64,000 nucleotides of DNA from MED-G105 sp039814575 (GTDB taxonomy: Bacteria; Pseudomonadota; Alphaproteobacteria; Caulobacterales; Parvularculaceae): NCBI GenBank assembly GCA_039814575.1, contig JBCCAY010000008.1, positions 62,001 through 126,000 of the forward strand, given 5' to 3'. A program made the position numbers and the translations under genes. How positions within the stretch are numbered: the stretch's first letter is position 1; each line of letters starts with the position of its first letter. This document shows, piece after piece, positions 17,632-26,112 of the stretch. The notes below the pieces were generated by a model. It ran no database searches. It saw nothing but the letters and a program-made list of their open reading frames with translations, and had not been told where the DNA came from.

Positions 17632-18201
17632 ATGGACATTCAAATCAGCGGTAAAAACATGGATCTTGGCGATGCGCTGCAAACCCATGTTAGTGAGCGC
17701 TTGAGCGAGGGCGTGCGGAAATATTTCGAACGCGGCGCGGAGGCGGTCGTCACCTTCACGAAAGAGCGCCATATGGTGGAATGTGAGATGACGGCGCACC
17801 TCTCGTCCGGCGTTTTCCTCGCGGCCCATGATGAAGGCGGCGACGCCTATTCGGCCTTCGACAGCGCCCTTGAAAAACTCGAAAAACGGGTGCGTCGACA
17901 CAAACGGCGCCTGAAAGACCATCACGCCAACGGCAAAGACCCGCTGCCGGCGGAAAACGCGTCCTACTATCTCATCGCACCGACGCCGGACGAAGAAGAC
18001 GCCGAACCCGCCGATAATCCAATGGTTGTGGCGGAAAGCACCACAAAAGTTAGAGAAATGACGGTGTCTGCGGCGGTCATGCAGTTAGACCTTGCCGAAG
18101 ATCCGGTAATCGTGTTCAAGAACGCCGCGCACGGGAACATCAACATTGTCTATCGGCGTCGGGACGGCCATATCGGCTGGATTGATCCAACAGCCGCTTA
18201 A
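17632..18201 (+). CDS. hpf: Long-form ribosome hibernation promoting factor
   Basis: 189 residues, starting after GGAG seven to eight bases upstream. The N-terminal domain (1-105) is the YfiA/HPF fold that sits in the decoding centre (MDIQISGKNMDLGDALQTHV, SAFDSALEKLEKRVRRHKRR). An acidic linker leads to the C-terminal dimerisation domain (about 130-185, SAAVMQLDLAEDPVIVFKNA, INIVYRRRDGHIGWIDP), so it belongs to the long HPF form that makes 100S dimers. The position between rpoN and ptsN is conserved across proteobacteria. Confidence 0.95.
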   Translation: MDIQISGKNMDLGDALQTHVSERLSEGVRKYFERGAEAVVTFTKERHMVECEMTAHLSSGVFLAAHDEGGDAYSAFDSALEKLEKRVRRHKRRLKDHHANGKDPLPAENASYYLIAPTPDEEDAEPADNPMVVAESTTKVREMTVSAAVMQLDLAEDPVIVFKNAAHGNINIVYRRRDGHIGWIDPTAA

Positions 18202-18681
18202 AATCGTTCCCCTAGACGAGAAGCGAATAAGGTCGGAATTCGCTTTTTAGGCGAATTGTCGCTGCAAACTTCTCCGATCGCGTGCTAGGGAGACGTGCTC
18301 AGGGAATCCGGCGAATAAGCCGCATTTGAGGATGGTTAATTAGCTTGGCTTGACGAGAGCGTTTAGGACTAGGTCGTATCCCAGAAGCTGGACATTAAAA
18401 CGCCGAGCGAGGGACGCAGGATATTCCGCGCCGGACCAAGGCCCAAATGTCGTGACGTCGGTCGCAAGCCGTCTTTATAAGCTCTGATCGCTGGATCAAC
18501 CAACGTCTTATCGGCTTTAAAAGATTGAGCCGTTTCGATAGCGAAAGGTTTTCGTCTTTTCTGGGCGCGCATTGCGACGAAATTTTAGGGACCTTCCGGC
18601 TACGAAAAGCGAACACGGATGCCGGCGAGAAATTGGGGGTAAGGGGCGAGACGCCGCGAAGCGGCCGATCGCTTTGGTGAG
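18202..18681 (+). other. hpf-ptsN intergenic region with overlapping open frames on the minus strand
   Basis: 480 bases. On the minus strand two overlapping frames of 67 and 73 codons are open (18369-18572 and 18395-18616), but neither has a ribosome site or a family resemblance I recognise. The ptsN promoter is presumably close to 18600-18680. No terminator after hpf is seen. Confidence 0.35.
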
Positions 18682-19149
18682 ATGATGAGTCTTAGAGATC
18701 TTCTAAGCGTTGAGGACGTCTTCGTAGACGTTCACGCACGCTGCAAACGCGGCCTGCTCGCCACGTTGGCCGAAAAGGCTGCGTTGAGCGCAAATGTCGC
18801 CGCAACGGTGATCGAAGCAGCGCTGACGGAACGTGAGCAACTCGGCTCCACCGGCGTCGGCAACGGCGTCGCCATTCCGCACGGCAAAATCGACGGCCTG
18901 AGCGACATTAAGGCGTTTTTCTTTCGCCTTGACGCCGCGATTGATTTTGAGGCGATTGACGATGAACCAGTGGATCTCGTGGTTTTACTGTTGGCGCCGT
19001 CCAACGCCACCGCAGCGCACTTAAAAGCGCTCGCCAAGGTCTCTCGGTTAATGCGTGAGGCGTCCGTACGCCAGGCGTTGCGCGGTGCAGAGACCGCTGA
19101 AGGCATTCTCGCGATCACCCATCAGGATCAGCATTCTAACGCCGCTTAG
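18682..19149 (+). CDS. ptsN: Nitrogen-PTS enzyme IIA (EIIANtr)
   Basis: 155 residues of the PTS EIIA type-2 fold. The phosphorylated histidine is His67 in NGVAIPHGKIDGL, preceded by EREQLGSTGVG, both typical of PtsN. The protein takes phosphate from EINtr/NPr and regulates potassium transport, sensor kinases and carbon storage in alphaproteobacteria rather than moving sugar. Its place after rpoN and hpf is the conserved order. Two adjacent ATG codons (18682, 18685) could start it; GGTGAG lies just upstream. Confidence 0.95.
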   Translation: MMSLRDLLSVEDVFVDVHARCKRGLLATLAEKAALSANVAATVIEAALTEREQLGSTGVGNGVAIPHGKIDGLSDIKAFFFRLDAAIDFEAIDDEPVDLVVLLLAPSNATAAHLKALAKVSRLMREASVRQALRGAETAEGILAITHQDQHSNAA

Positions 19150-19271
19150 ACCAGCGGGCCGGCATAAAAGCTCGAACTTTTAGCCCCACGCGCCTTTTCT
19201 CGATCACAGCAGGATGCTTGCGCGCCGCTGTATCAAGGTACTCGGTAACGATTTGAACTTGAATTCGCACG

Positions 19272-19295
19272 CCCATCAGCTGCGTTGCTGATGGG
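19272..19295. other. Perfect 9-base-pair hairpin between convergent genes
   Basis: CCCATCAGC (19272-19280) pairs with GCTGATGGG (19287-19295) around a six-base loop. It lies between the 3' ends of ptsN and the DUF1150 gene. There is no T-run on either side, so it is at best an atypical bidirectional terminator or a stabilising 3' hairpin. Confidence 0.5.
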
Positions 19296-19309
19296 ACGTC
19301 GTCACGTCG

Positions 19310-19606
19310 CTAATGTACGCTGACGGGGTTCATTTCATGCTGGCGCGCGGCCGCGAACGCGAGCGCCCGATCGCCGACGAGCGCAATACGCTCGCCATTT
19401 GCGGCATGAACTGAATAAAGGACAGCGTCGTCCGGCAGTTCGGTCGTTGCGTCGGATTCTTCGTCCACGAGATCGTCCGCAACTTCCTCCACCGTCACCG
19501 GACGCACATAAACCAGCCGACGCCCGCCGAGCTCTTCAAACTCTTTGCGGGACATTGTCGACAATGGCTCTTCATCGCGCCAAATCGGTTCGCGGTCATG
19601 GGACAT
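19310..19606 (-). CDS. DUF1150 family protein
   Basis: 98 residues from the ATG at 19606, which has a perfect GGAGG eight bases upstream; an in-frame TTG at 19621 lies on that site and is rejected. The pattern FEELGGRRLVYVRPV, then DAVLYSVHAANGERIALV and the terminal ARQHEMNPVSVH is characteristic of the alphaproteobacterial DUF1150 family, small proteins often encoded near a small heat-shock gene. No such neighbour is here. The function is unknown. No signal peptide. Confidence 0.85.
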   Translation of the reverse strand: MSHDREPIWRDEEPLSTMSRKEFEELGGRRLVYVRPVTVEEVADDLVDEESDATTELPDDAVLYSVHAANGERIALVGDRALAFAAARQHEMNPVSVH

Positions 19607-19904
19607 AGAGCGGACCTCCAATTCAATAAGGCCGGGATTAGGATAAGTTTAGGCGGCAATGCCTAGAAAACCGTGAATTCCCGACTAGCGACCTTATGCT
19701 CTCGAAGTATGGCTATAATATAACATTTCAACGGCCTTAGGCCGGCCGCTTCTTCACACCCCAGAGAGCGCAACGCAACCCGGATGCTCGAACTATTGAT
19801 ACTGCATCGCAGCATTTCCAGGAGACAACTGCCGATCTGCGGCATTAAGTCCCAATCCTAAAATAACCAATGTCGGCCATCAGTTTCGCTATCGAGACAA
19901 AGCT

Positions 19905-20714
19905 CTAAGCAAGTCGGCCGGCGATCGCGAATAGAGCGACGCCCATGGCGATCCGGTAAATGACGAAGGGCGTGAAGCTCACCGACCGCGTCAGCCGCAT
20001 GAACCCGGCGATGACGGCGAACGCGACAATGAACGACAACCCAGCGACAAGGGCGGCCGCTTGCATATCCGCCGGCGCGCCCTCCGCAACAAGTTTGACG
20101 CCCGCGAAGAGCCCCAGCGCTGCAATCGTGGGCATGGCGAGCAGCATAGAAAACCGCGCCGCCTCGGTGCGGGACCAGCCAAGATAGCGCGCGGCTGTCA
20201 TGGTGACGCCCGACCGGCTTGTGCCGGGGATAAGCGATAAGGTTTGAGCTAGGCCGATCGATATCGTCTCACGCCAGGTGATGCGCTCTAACCCTTCGGT
20301 CGCCGTCGGCGCGCGGTCGGCGTGCCACAATAAAGCGCCAAACACGATGCTCGCCGTCGCAATCACGTAAGGCGAGCGCAAATGGTCGATGAGGCCTGTC
20401 ACCGCCAATAAGCCGCCGACGCCGATCACGGGCAAGCTGGCGGCGAGCACGAACAGGAACAATCGACGGTCAGCGCTCGCATTGCGCGTCAGCACGTCGA
20501 CGCCGCCGCGGGCGAGCATCATTGTTTCGCTTCGAAAATAGGCCATCACCGCGAAGAGCGTTCCCACATGGGCGGCGACATCGATGAGCGGGCCTTGATC
20601 GGCCCAGCTCTCCACAAAGAGCGGCGCTAGGATCAAGTGCGCCGACGATGATATGGGCAGGAACTCCGTGATCCCTTGGACGATCGCGAGAACGATAAGC
20701 TGGACGAGCGGCAT
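19905..20714 (-). CDS. uppP: Undecaprenyl-diphosphatase UppP (BacA)
   Basis: 269 residues with about eight membrane helices. The family motifs are QGITEFLPISSSAHLIL (about 14-30), with the catalytic Glu17 and the Ser-rich stretch, and LSLIPGTSRSGVTMTAARYLGWSR (in two parts, about 160-185) with the PGTSRSG motif. It dephosphorylates undecaprenyl diphosphate, recycling the lipid carrier for peptidoglycan and exopolysaccharide. That links it functionally to the WcaJ-type priming enzyme at 30892, though it is a general housekeeping gene. The start at 20714 follows GGGAGG-like AACCCTCCCATG on the minus strand. Confidence 0.95.
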   Translation of the reverse strand: MPLVQLIVLAIVQGITEFLPISSSAHLILAPLFVESWADQGPLIDVAAHVGTLFAVMAYFRSETMMLARGGVDVLTRNASADRRLFLFVLAASLPVIGVGGLLAVTGLIDHLRSPYVIATASIVFGALLWHADRAPTATEGLERITWRETISIGLAQTLSLIPGTSRSGVTMTAARYLGWSRTEAARFSMLLAMPTIAALGLFAGVKLVAEGAPADMQAAALVAGLSFIVAFAVIAGFMRLTRSVSFTPFVIYRIAMGVALFAIAGRLA

Positions 20715-20911
20715 GGGAGGGTTCCTAGAAGCGTTTTTAGGCGAAGTGTAGGCGGCGCGCCGTTAGGAAACGCTAAAGTCGGCAAGCTTGACGCGCCGTC
20801 CAGCTTCCGGTCGCCCCGAAAAGCGGTGCGACGGCGGTGATACGCCATCGTGCTGTCTGCGATCAATTCGCGAGCGCCATCATCGCTTAAAACGCGATGA
20901 CGGCGCCGCAA

Positions 20912-23188
20912 TTACGGCGTCACCGTGATCGGTTGACGGAAAATGACACGCCTGCCCACAAGCACATACCGCAATTCGTATGCCCCCGGCTCTTTCGGCG
21001 CCGTCAGCGTTAACTCCGGGCCGCGACGGACATATTTATAATCTTTATACGCCCTTTCACCCGCGTCCGGCTTGACGATGGTCACCCAGTCATTGTTGTA
21101 GCCGGGCCCTTCCCATGACACGGTGAACTCAGCCCCGGCCGCAACGCTTGCGGGTCCGTCGACCGACGCCGTCACGTCCGTTACCGTGACCGGCGTGCGC
21201 GCCACAACCTTCCTACCATCAAGAACATAGCGGTATTCATAGTCGCCGGGCGTCACCGGCAGGGTCAAATTCACCGGATTACCCTTCTTCGTATATTCGT
21301 AATCCGTATACCGCCGCTCACTCTCATCCGGCTTGACGACAGTGATCCAGTCGCCCTTCTCATCGGGCCCCGTCCAAGAAACAGCCACACTAGAAGCGAC
21401 CGGCCCGCTCGCGGGCCCGTCAAGGCTCGCCTCAGCCGCAGTAATCACGATCGCTTGGCGGGCGATGACTTTGCGGCCGTTCTGCACATAGCGCAGCTCA
21501 TAATCGCCGGCCTCTAAGGGCATGCGAAGCACAAGGGGATTGCCTTTGTTCACATAGGCGTAATCCGTATAGCGCCGCGGATCGTCATCAGGCTTAACAA
21601 TCGTGATCCAGTCGCCCTTAGCGCCGGGCCCTGTCCAACTGATCGGATGGCGGGTTCCGGCTTGCGCGGTTTCAGGGCCGGAAACGCTCGCCTCCACGGC
21701 GCCCACCATTATCGGACGCCGCGCAATGACTTTCCGACCAGCCTGAACATAGCGCAATTCATAAACGCCGGCGTCAAGCGGCGCTTTTAAGCTGACCGTA
21801 TCACCCTCCCGCGGATAGGCATAATCCGTATACGCTTTATCACCGGCGTCAGGTTTAACGATCGTAATCCAATCATCGCTATACCCCGGTCCTTGCCAGG
21901 TGACGGTGAACGCCGATCCAGCCGCGACGGCGTCGGGCGCTTCGAGCGAGGCTTCAACCGCTGCCGCTTTAATCGCCTGACGCGCGAGCACCTTCGGCGG
22001 TTGGCCGAGCACATAACGAACTTCATAGTCGCCAACTTCCGTCGGCATACGTAGCTTCAAAGGGTTGCCGGTCGACGTATATTTGTATGACCGCCACCGA
22101 TTGTCTGGGGCGCCTTTTTCAACGATCGTCACATAATCGCTTTTGCGATCCGGGCCCGTCCAATAAACGACGATCTCGGAGCTGACCGGCGCTTCCGTTT
22201 CCGGAACCGATCGCACCGTCGCGTCAAACGACAAGGTCAGCGCAATCGTCACAAGCTTCTGTGCGCCGGGGCGAATTTCGACGGTGCGCGCTTCGCCTTT
22301 GAGCCCGTCGGCGGCCCGCTCGACGAAAATGTCGTAAACGCCAGGCTGGACCGGCGTTTCCGAAACGCCGGCGTCGCTCGCTTCGAAGACAATATCGCCG
22401 CCGCCGGCTTGTTGAACCTTCCAAGAAAGCCCTGACTCCACGATAGGACCGCCGGAAAGCTCCGTGGCGCGCAAGGTGAGCGCCGCTTCCCGAACGACCG
22501 GCTCCGGCGTCGGCGCGGCGACGGTTTCTTCCAACGCCTCGGACAGTTCGTCAGCGCTCGACGCGTTCAAGTAACGCCCGCCGGTGTTTTCCGCGAGGCA
22601 CTGCAATTGCGCCTGGTCTTGCACTTCGGCGACATCGAACCCGATTACATGAGCGGTGAAGTCGACGCCCGCTTGCTCCAGCGCGGCGCCGACGGCGCAC
22701 GGATCGCGCTCGCAGGTTTCAATGCCGTCGCTGACAAGGATGACCGTAGCTTTTTCTTCCGTATACCGGAGCTGTTCCGCGGCAAATTGCACGGCGTCCG
22801 TCAGCGGCGTTTTGCCTTTGGGATTTAAGCCGTCAACGGCGGTGCGAATAACGGCGCGATCAGCGCCGAGGGGGGCGATCTGCTCGATGTCAGCGCAGTC
22901 GCCTTTACGGTTATGGCCGTAGGCGACTAGGCCAAGTCGGCGCTCCGCCGGCAGACGATCGAGAAGCCCGCCGACGACCCGTTTGGCGATGAAGATCTTC
23001 GCCTCGCCGTCGATCTGCCCCCACATGGAGCCGGAGGCGTCGAGGACTAGCATGGCGTCCTCAGCGGCAACGGCTTCCGCGCTCGTTTCTTGGGCGACGG
23101 CCCTTTGAAAATTGAATGCGCCAAAGGCGGCTAAGAACAATATCGCTATAAAAGCGGCGCGCGAGCGCGCGTGACATGTCTTCGACAT
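20912..23188 (-). CDS. Secreted von Willebrand factor A protein with five tandem 87-residue repeats
   Basis: 758 residues from the ATG at 23188, which has AAGGGGAG eight bases before it. A signal peptide (1-32, cleavage after RAVA) precedes a VWA domain (about 45-215) with an intact metal-ion site DASGSM (D50, S52, S54). A short Ig-like segment follows, then five copies of a domain with WxGP-x(4)-DWITIVKPD, a YTDY(A/E)Y motif and YELRYV-x-GRKVIARxPI. The DWxTIV motif recurs every 260-264 bases (near 22123, 21859, 21599, 21339, 21078), a period of 87 residues. The protein ends right after the last repeat. VWA plus beta-sandwich repeats suggests metal-dependent protein binding at the cell envelope; the partner is unknown. 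Confidence 0.88.
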   Translation of the reverse strand: MSKTCHARSRAAFIAILFLAAFGAFNFQRAVAQETSAEAVAAEDAMLVLDASGSMWGQIDGEAKIFIAKRVVGGLLDRLPAERRLGLVAYGHNRKGDCADIEQIAPLGADRAVIRTAVDGLNPKGKTPLTDAVQFAAEQLRYTEEKATVILVSDGIETCERDPCAVGAALEQAGVDFTAHVIGFDVAEVQDQAQLQCLAENTGGRYLNASSADELSEALEETVAAPTPEPVVREAALTLRATELSGGPIVESGLSWKVQQAGGGDIVFEASDAGVSETPVQPGVYDIFVERAADGLKGEARTVEIRPGAQKLVTIALTLSFDATVRSVPETEAPVSSEIVVYWTGPDRKSDYVTIVEKGAPDNRWRSYKYTSTGNPLKLRMPTEVGDYEVRYVLGQPPKVLARQAIKAAAVEASLEAPDAVAAGSAFTVTWQGPGYSDDWITIVKPDAGDKAYTDYAYPREGDTVSLKAPLDAGVYELRYVQAGRKVIARRPIMVGAVEASVSGPETAQAGTRHPISWTGPGAKGDWITIVKPDDDPRRYTDYAYVNKGNPLVLRMPLEAGDYELRYVQNGRKVIARQAIVITAAEASLDGPASGPVASSVAVSWTGPDEKGDWITVVKPDESERRYTDYEYTKKGNPVNLTLPVTPGDYEYRYVLDGRKVVARTPVTVTDVTASVDGPASVAAGAEFTVSWEGPGYNNDWVTIVKPDAGERAYKDYKYVRRGPELTLTAPKEPGAYELRYVLVGRRVIFRQPITVTP

Positions 23189-23341
23189 CGGAGATTCTCC
23201 CCTTGGCCGGACACTCCCGTTCGCCGGCGATTCGTCAAGGACCGTACCAAGGTGCGACGGCGAGGAAAACCGACCGTTACGGGTGTATTTGGGAGATGGA
23301 TCGGCGCCAGGCGGCGTAAGCATGGCCGTGTTCGCCCCTCG

Positions 23342-23459
23342 CCATCCTTCGAGACGCGAAACTGATGTTTCGCTCCTCAGGATGAGGGCATAGGCCTATG
23401 TCGAAGGAGCCGTCCCTCATCCTGAGGAGCAGAGCAAAGCTCTGCGTCTCGAAGGATGG
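23342..23459. repeat. Composite palindromic intergenic repeat (two inverted elements)
   Basis: Two related elements face each other. CCATCCTTCGAGACGC (23342-23357) is the exact reverse complement of 23444-23459, and GCTCCTCAGGATGAGGG (23372-23388) is the exact reverse complement of 23414-23430. Each element also has its own inner hairpin: GCGAAAC/GTTTCGC (23356-23373) and GCAGAGC/GCTCTGC (23429-23445). The whole can fold into one long cruciform. The CCTCATCCTGAGGAGC...GTCTCGAAGGATG sequence resembles palindromic repeats abundant between genes in Caulobacter, Bradyrhizobium and relatives. It lies between the VWA gene start and the 3' end of the ligase-like gene. Confidence 0.92.
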
Positions 23460-23506
23460 AAAAGGGCGAAAACCAGCCGGCGATCGAAGCAGAACCGACC
23501 CAGCCG

Positions 23507-24562
23507 CTAAGCGGCTTCAGCGGCGGCCGGCGTCTTGTTCGGCAACTGCGTGACAACGGCGCCGGCAGCGGCTTCGTCGTCGGACGAGACAACGCCGAAC
23601 GACGTCTCATAAAGCCGCTTTGCAAAGCGCACGCGCGTCGCGACGTCCCGCTTCTCGATCTTTAGCGCGGTGATCGCCGCCAAATGCTCACGGAACCCCT
23701 TGCGGTTAGCGATTTGGATCGCGAGCCCCGGACGGCCGTTCAGCTCCAAGAGCATCGGCCCGCGATCGCCGTCCAGCACGATGTCGACGCCCACATAGCC
23801 GAGCCCGGTGACGTCATAGGCGCGCGCCGCCATATCGAGAATAGCGTCCCAATGGGGAATGGCGATGTCGCCGAGCGCCTCGCCCGTATCCGGATGACGG
23901 TCGATCAGGCGATCGCCCTGCATGGCGCTTGTCGTGACGCCGTCATTGATCCGCACGCCGACGCCGACGCCGCCCCTGTGGAGATTAGCCTTACCGTCGG
24001 ACGCCGCGGTCGGCAGACGCACCATGGCCGCCGCCGGCACGCCGCTCAAAACGATGACCCGCACGTCCGGCACGCCTTTGAAGCAAATCCGCTCTAAGAC
24101 GGGGTCGAACCGTACGCGGTATTCGATCATCGCCGCATCGGGCTGGCCGCCAAGGCTGTACATGCCGGAGAGAATATTGGTTACGTGATAGCGCACCGCA
24201 GCGGCGTCGACCCGTTGGCCATTCGCCAGGCGCCAACCGCCCATGAGCGGACCGTCGACCACCAAAACGCCTTTGCCTTGGGAGCCCTTGGCCGGTTTGA
24301 TGACGCAGCCCATATCGCCGCCCGCGGCCATCATCTCTTCAAGCTTGGAAAGATCGCGTCCATTGCGCACGACGCCGTAAAGCGCCGGGTTGGGAATATC
24401 AGCAGCATCCGCCAAAACCTTCGTTTCGACCTTGTCGTTCACCCGATGCATCAGCGCGCGCGGGTTATGGGCGTTGATGAGCGTCAAATTCCGCTCATTG
24501 ACGCCGATCACCCCGTTCTTGGCGAGACCGCCTTTCAACACTGTGTGCAGGGTACGCAACAT
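23507..24562 (-). CDS. Alpha-L-glutamate ligase-like (RimK-type ATP-grasp) protein
   Basis: 351 residues from the ATG at 24562, which overlaps the upstream gene as TAATG; an in-frame upstream start would lie inside that gene. It is an ATP-grasp enzyme: CVIKPAKGSQGKGVLV is the nucleotide lysine/glycine loop, LGYVGVDIVLD and MLLELNGRPGLAIQIANRKG carry the metal-binding acidic and Asn residues. It belongs to the group fused in operons with a 7TM inactive transglutaminase and a retropepsin-like protease. I recall this triad being named Rlo and linked to osmotic-stress tolerance in gamma-proteobacteria, but the substrate ligated is not established. The C-terminal 50 residues are Ala-rich and disordered. 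Confidence 0.88.
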   Translation of the reverse strand: MLRTLHTVLKGGLAKNGVIGVNERNLTLINAHNPRALMHRVNDKVETKVLADAADIPNPALYGVVRNGRDLSKLEEMMAAGGDMGCVIKPAKGSQGKGVLVVDGPLMGGWRLANGQRVDAAAVRYHVTNILSGMYSLGGQPDAAMIEYRVRFDPVLERICFKGVPDVRVIVLSGVPAAAMVRLPTAASDGKANLHRGGVGVGVRINDGVTTSAMQGDRLIDRHPDTGEALGDIAIPHWDAILDMAARAYDVTGLGYVGVDIVLDGDRGPMLLELNGRPGLAIQIANRKGFREHLAAITALKIEKRDVATRVRFAKRLYETSFGVVSSDDEAAAGAVVTQLPNKTPAAAEAA

Positions 24563-26112
24563 TACAAACGCGCAAGCTCCCGAAAACGCCAGGCTTCGCT
24601 CATCCGAAGACCCGTATAACGCCCCATCAATAGGCAAATTCCCATTAAGACGAAAAGTAATTCGGGGTAATGGTACATTAGAAATTCGACATATTGGTTG
24701 GTCATGGCGAGATAGGCGAGGCTGGCCACAATGAGACTACCCAGTCCCTGTTTGACCGCCTCAGAACCGGACACTTCCTCCCACAAAATCGACATGCGTT
24801 CGATCGTCATGGTAAGGATGACCATCGGGAAGAGCGATATCGACAATCCAATCGATTGATTCGAGTCGCTTAAGACATTGGTGACACCCGCCATCGCGAT
24901 GACGATAAAAATGAGAACGACGGCGAGGCGCGGCACCAGAAGCAATTGCAAGCGTTCCAAATAGAACCGCAAAGCAAGCCCCAAAACGACAAGGCCTGTG
25001 AAGAGCAAAACGCCGTTTAGGAGGGCCGTTTCCCGGAACGCGATGCCGATCAGCACGGGCATGAATGTGCCGAGGGTCTCAATGCCGACAAACTGGCGCA
25101 AGAACACCAATAGCATGATGCCAACGGGGATCGTGACAAGCACTTTGTAGACGAGCTGCGTCGTCACCGGCAGCGCGCCAAAACTAAACAAACTCAAGAA
25201 AGGGCTGTCGGCGCGGCTTGAAGCGTCGGCAAGGGCAACAGCCGCGCCTGAGCGCGCCTGTAGGCCAATTTGCAAGTCCATCTCGCCAACGCCGCGCGAG
25301 CGCACCAGTGGCTCGCCGCCATGCCAAATCGTCAAAAAGCGCTTCGGATCGCCCGACGGAAAATAGCGCCGGTCTTCCTCCGCCAGGCGGTATTCAAGCC
25401 AATTCGAGATATCGGCGCGACGCTTGCCGCCGCCCGTCAGGTAAACGCCATTGGCGATCCGCGCCGGGATTTTCTGCGCCGCTAAGGTTTGACGCGCAAG
25501 CTCAAGGCGCGCCGTCAATGATGACGACCCGTCGAGAAGCGCATCGATCTCATCAGCGTCCTCGCCAGCGGCTTTGTCGCCGTCAAAGATTGACCGCAAG
25601 GCAAGATCGACGAATGTGACGTCATCAGACGAACGCCGCTTTAGGCTCGCCAAGAAAACGATAAACGCCTGGCGTTTCACGACATTCTCTTCAAACGGAA
25701 TGTCTTCAGCGACGATCGCGTTGAAGCTCTCCGACAGGGGCGTCGCGAGGCGCTCGCCCTCAGCTTCGGCGGCGTAACGGAGCACTTTCTTGTTGCTGGG
25801 ATAGCGGTAAGACCAAACGGCGCTGCGATTGCCGGTCACGGAATCCGCGACAAGGGTCATGCCGAAAGAGCCGTTATAAAACTGCTCGCCAGCGACGGCG
25901 CGCGTTTCCATGATGGTCGGCAAGAAGAGGTCAATCCGCGCCGGTTCATCCCGGCCCTGAAATTCCATATAGACTTCAAAATCCCACAGCGTCTTTTCAA
26001 CGCCGGGGGTCAAGGGATAGTCGTAGCGCGTCACCTTCGTCGCCATAATGGCGAGCCCGCCCCCGATCAGCAGGAGGGCGATCAGAAGGGTTTGACGAAC
26101 GCTAGACGTCAT
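24562..26112 (-). CDS. Inactive transglutaminase fused to seven membrane helices (UUP1-type)
   Basis: 516 residues. One N-terminal membrane anchor (about 7-24) leads to a large periplasmic domain (25-300) of the transglutaminase-like fold, in which the usual catalytic Cys-His-Asp set is not evident. A block of about seven helices follows (VYKVLVTIPVGIMLLVFL, GTFMPVLIGIAFRETALLNG, LFPMVILTMTIERMSILWEE and others, 315-505). The short ends suggest a membrane receptor or transporter-like partner for the ligase-like protein. It overlaps the upstream protease gene by 11 bases and the downstream ligase-like gene by TAATG, so all three are translationally coupled. Confidence 0.88.
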   Translation of the reverse strand: MTSSVRQTLLIALLLIGGGLAIMATKVTRYDYPLTPGVEKTLWDFEVYMEFQGRDEPARIDLFLPTIMETRAVAGEQFYNGSFGMTLVADSVTGNRSAVWSYRYPSNKKVLRYAAEAEGERLATPLSESFNAIVAEDIPFEENVVKRQAFIVFLASLKRRSSDDVTFVDLALRSIFDGDKAAGEDADEIDALLDGSSSLTARLELARQTLAAQKIPARIANGVYLTGGGKRRADISNWLEYRLAEEDRRYFPSGDPKRFLTIWHGGEPLVRSRGVGEMDLQIGLQARSGAAVALADASSRADSPFLSLFSFGALPVTTQLVYKVLVTIPVGIMLLVFLRQFVGIETLGTFMPVLIGIAFRETALLNGVLLFTGLVVLGLALRFYLERLQLLLVPRLAVVLIFIVIAMAGVTNVLSDSNQSIGLSISLFPMVILTMTIERMSILWEEVSGSEAVKQGLGSLIVASLAYLAMTNQYVEFLMYHYPELLFVLMGICLLMGRYTGLRMSEAWRFRELARL

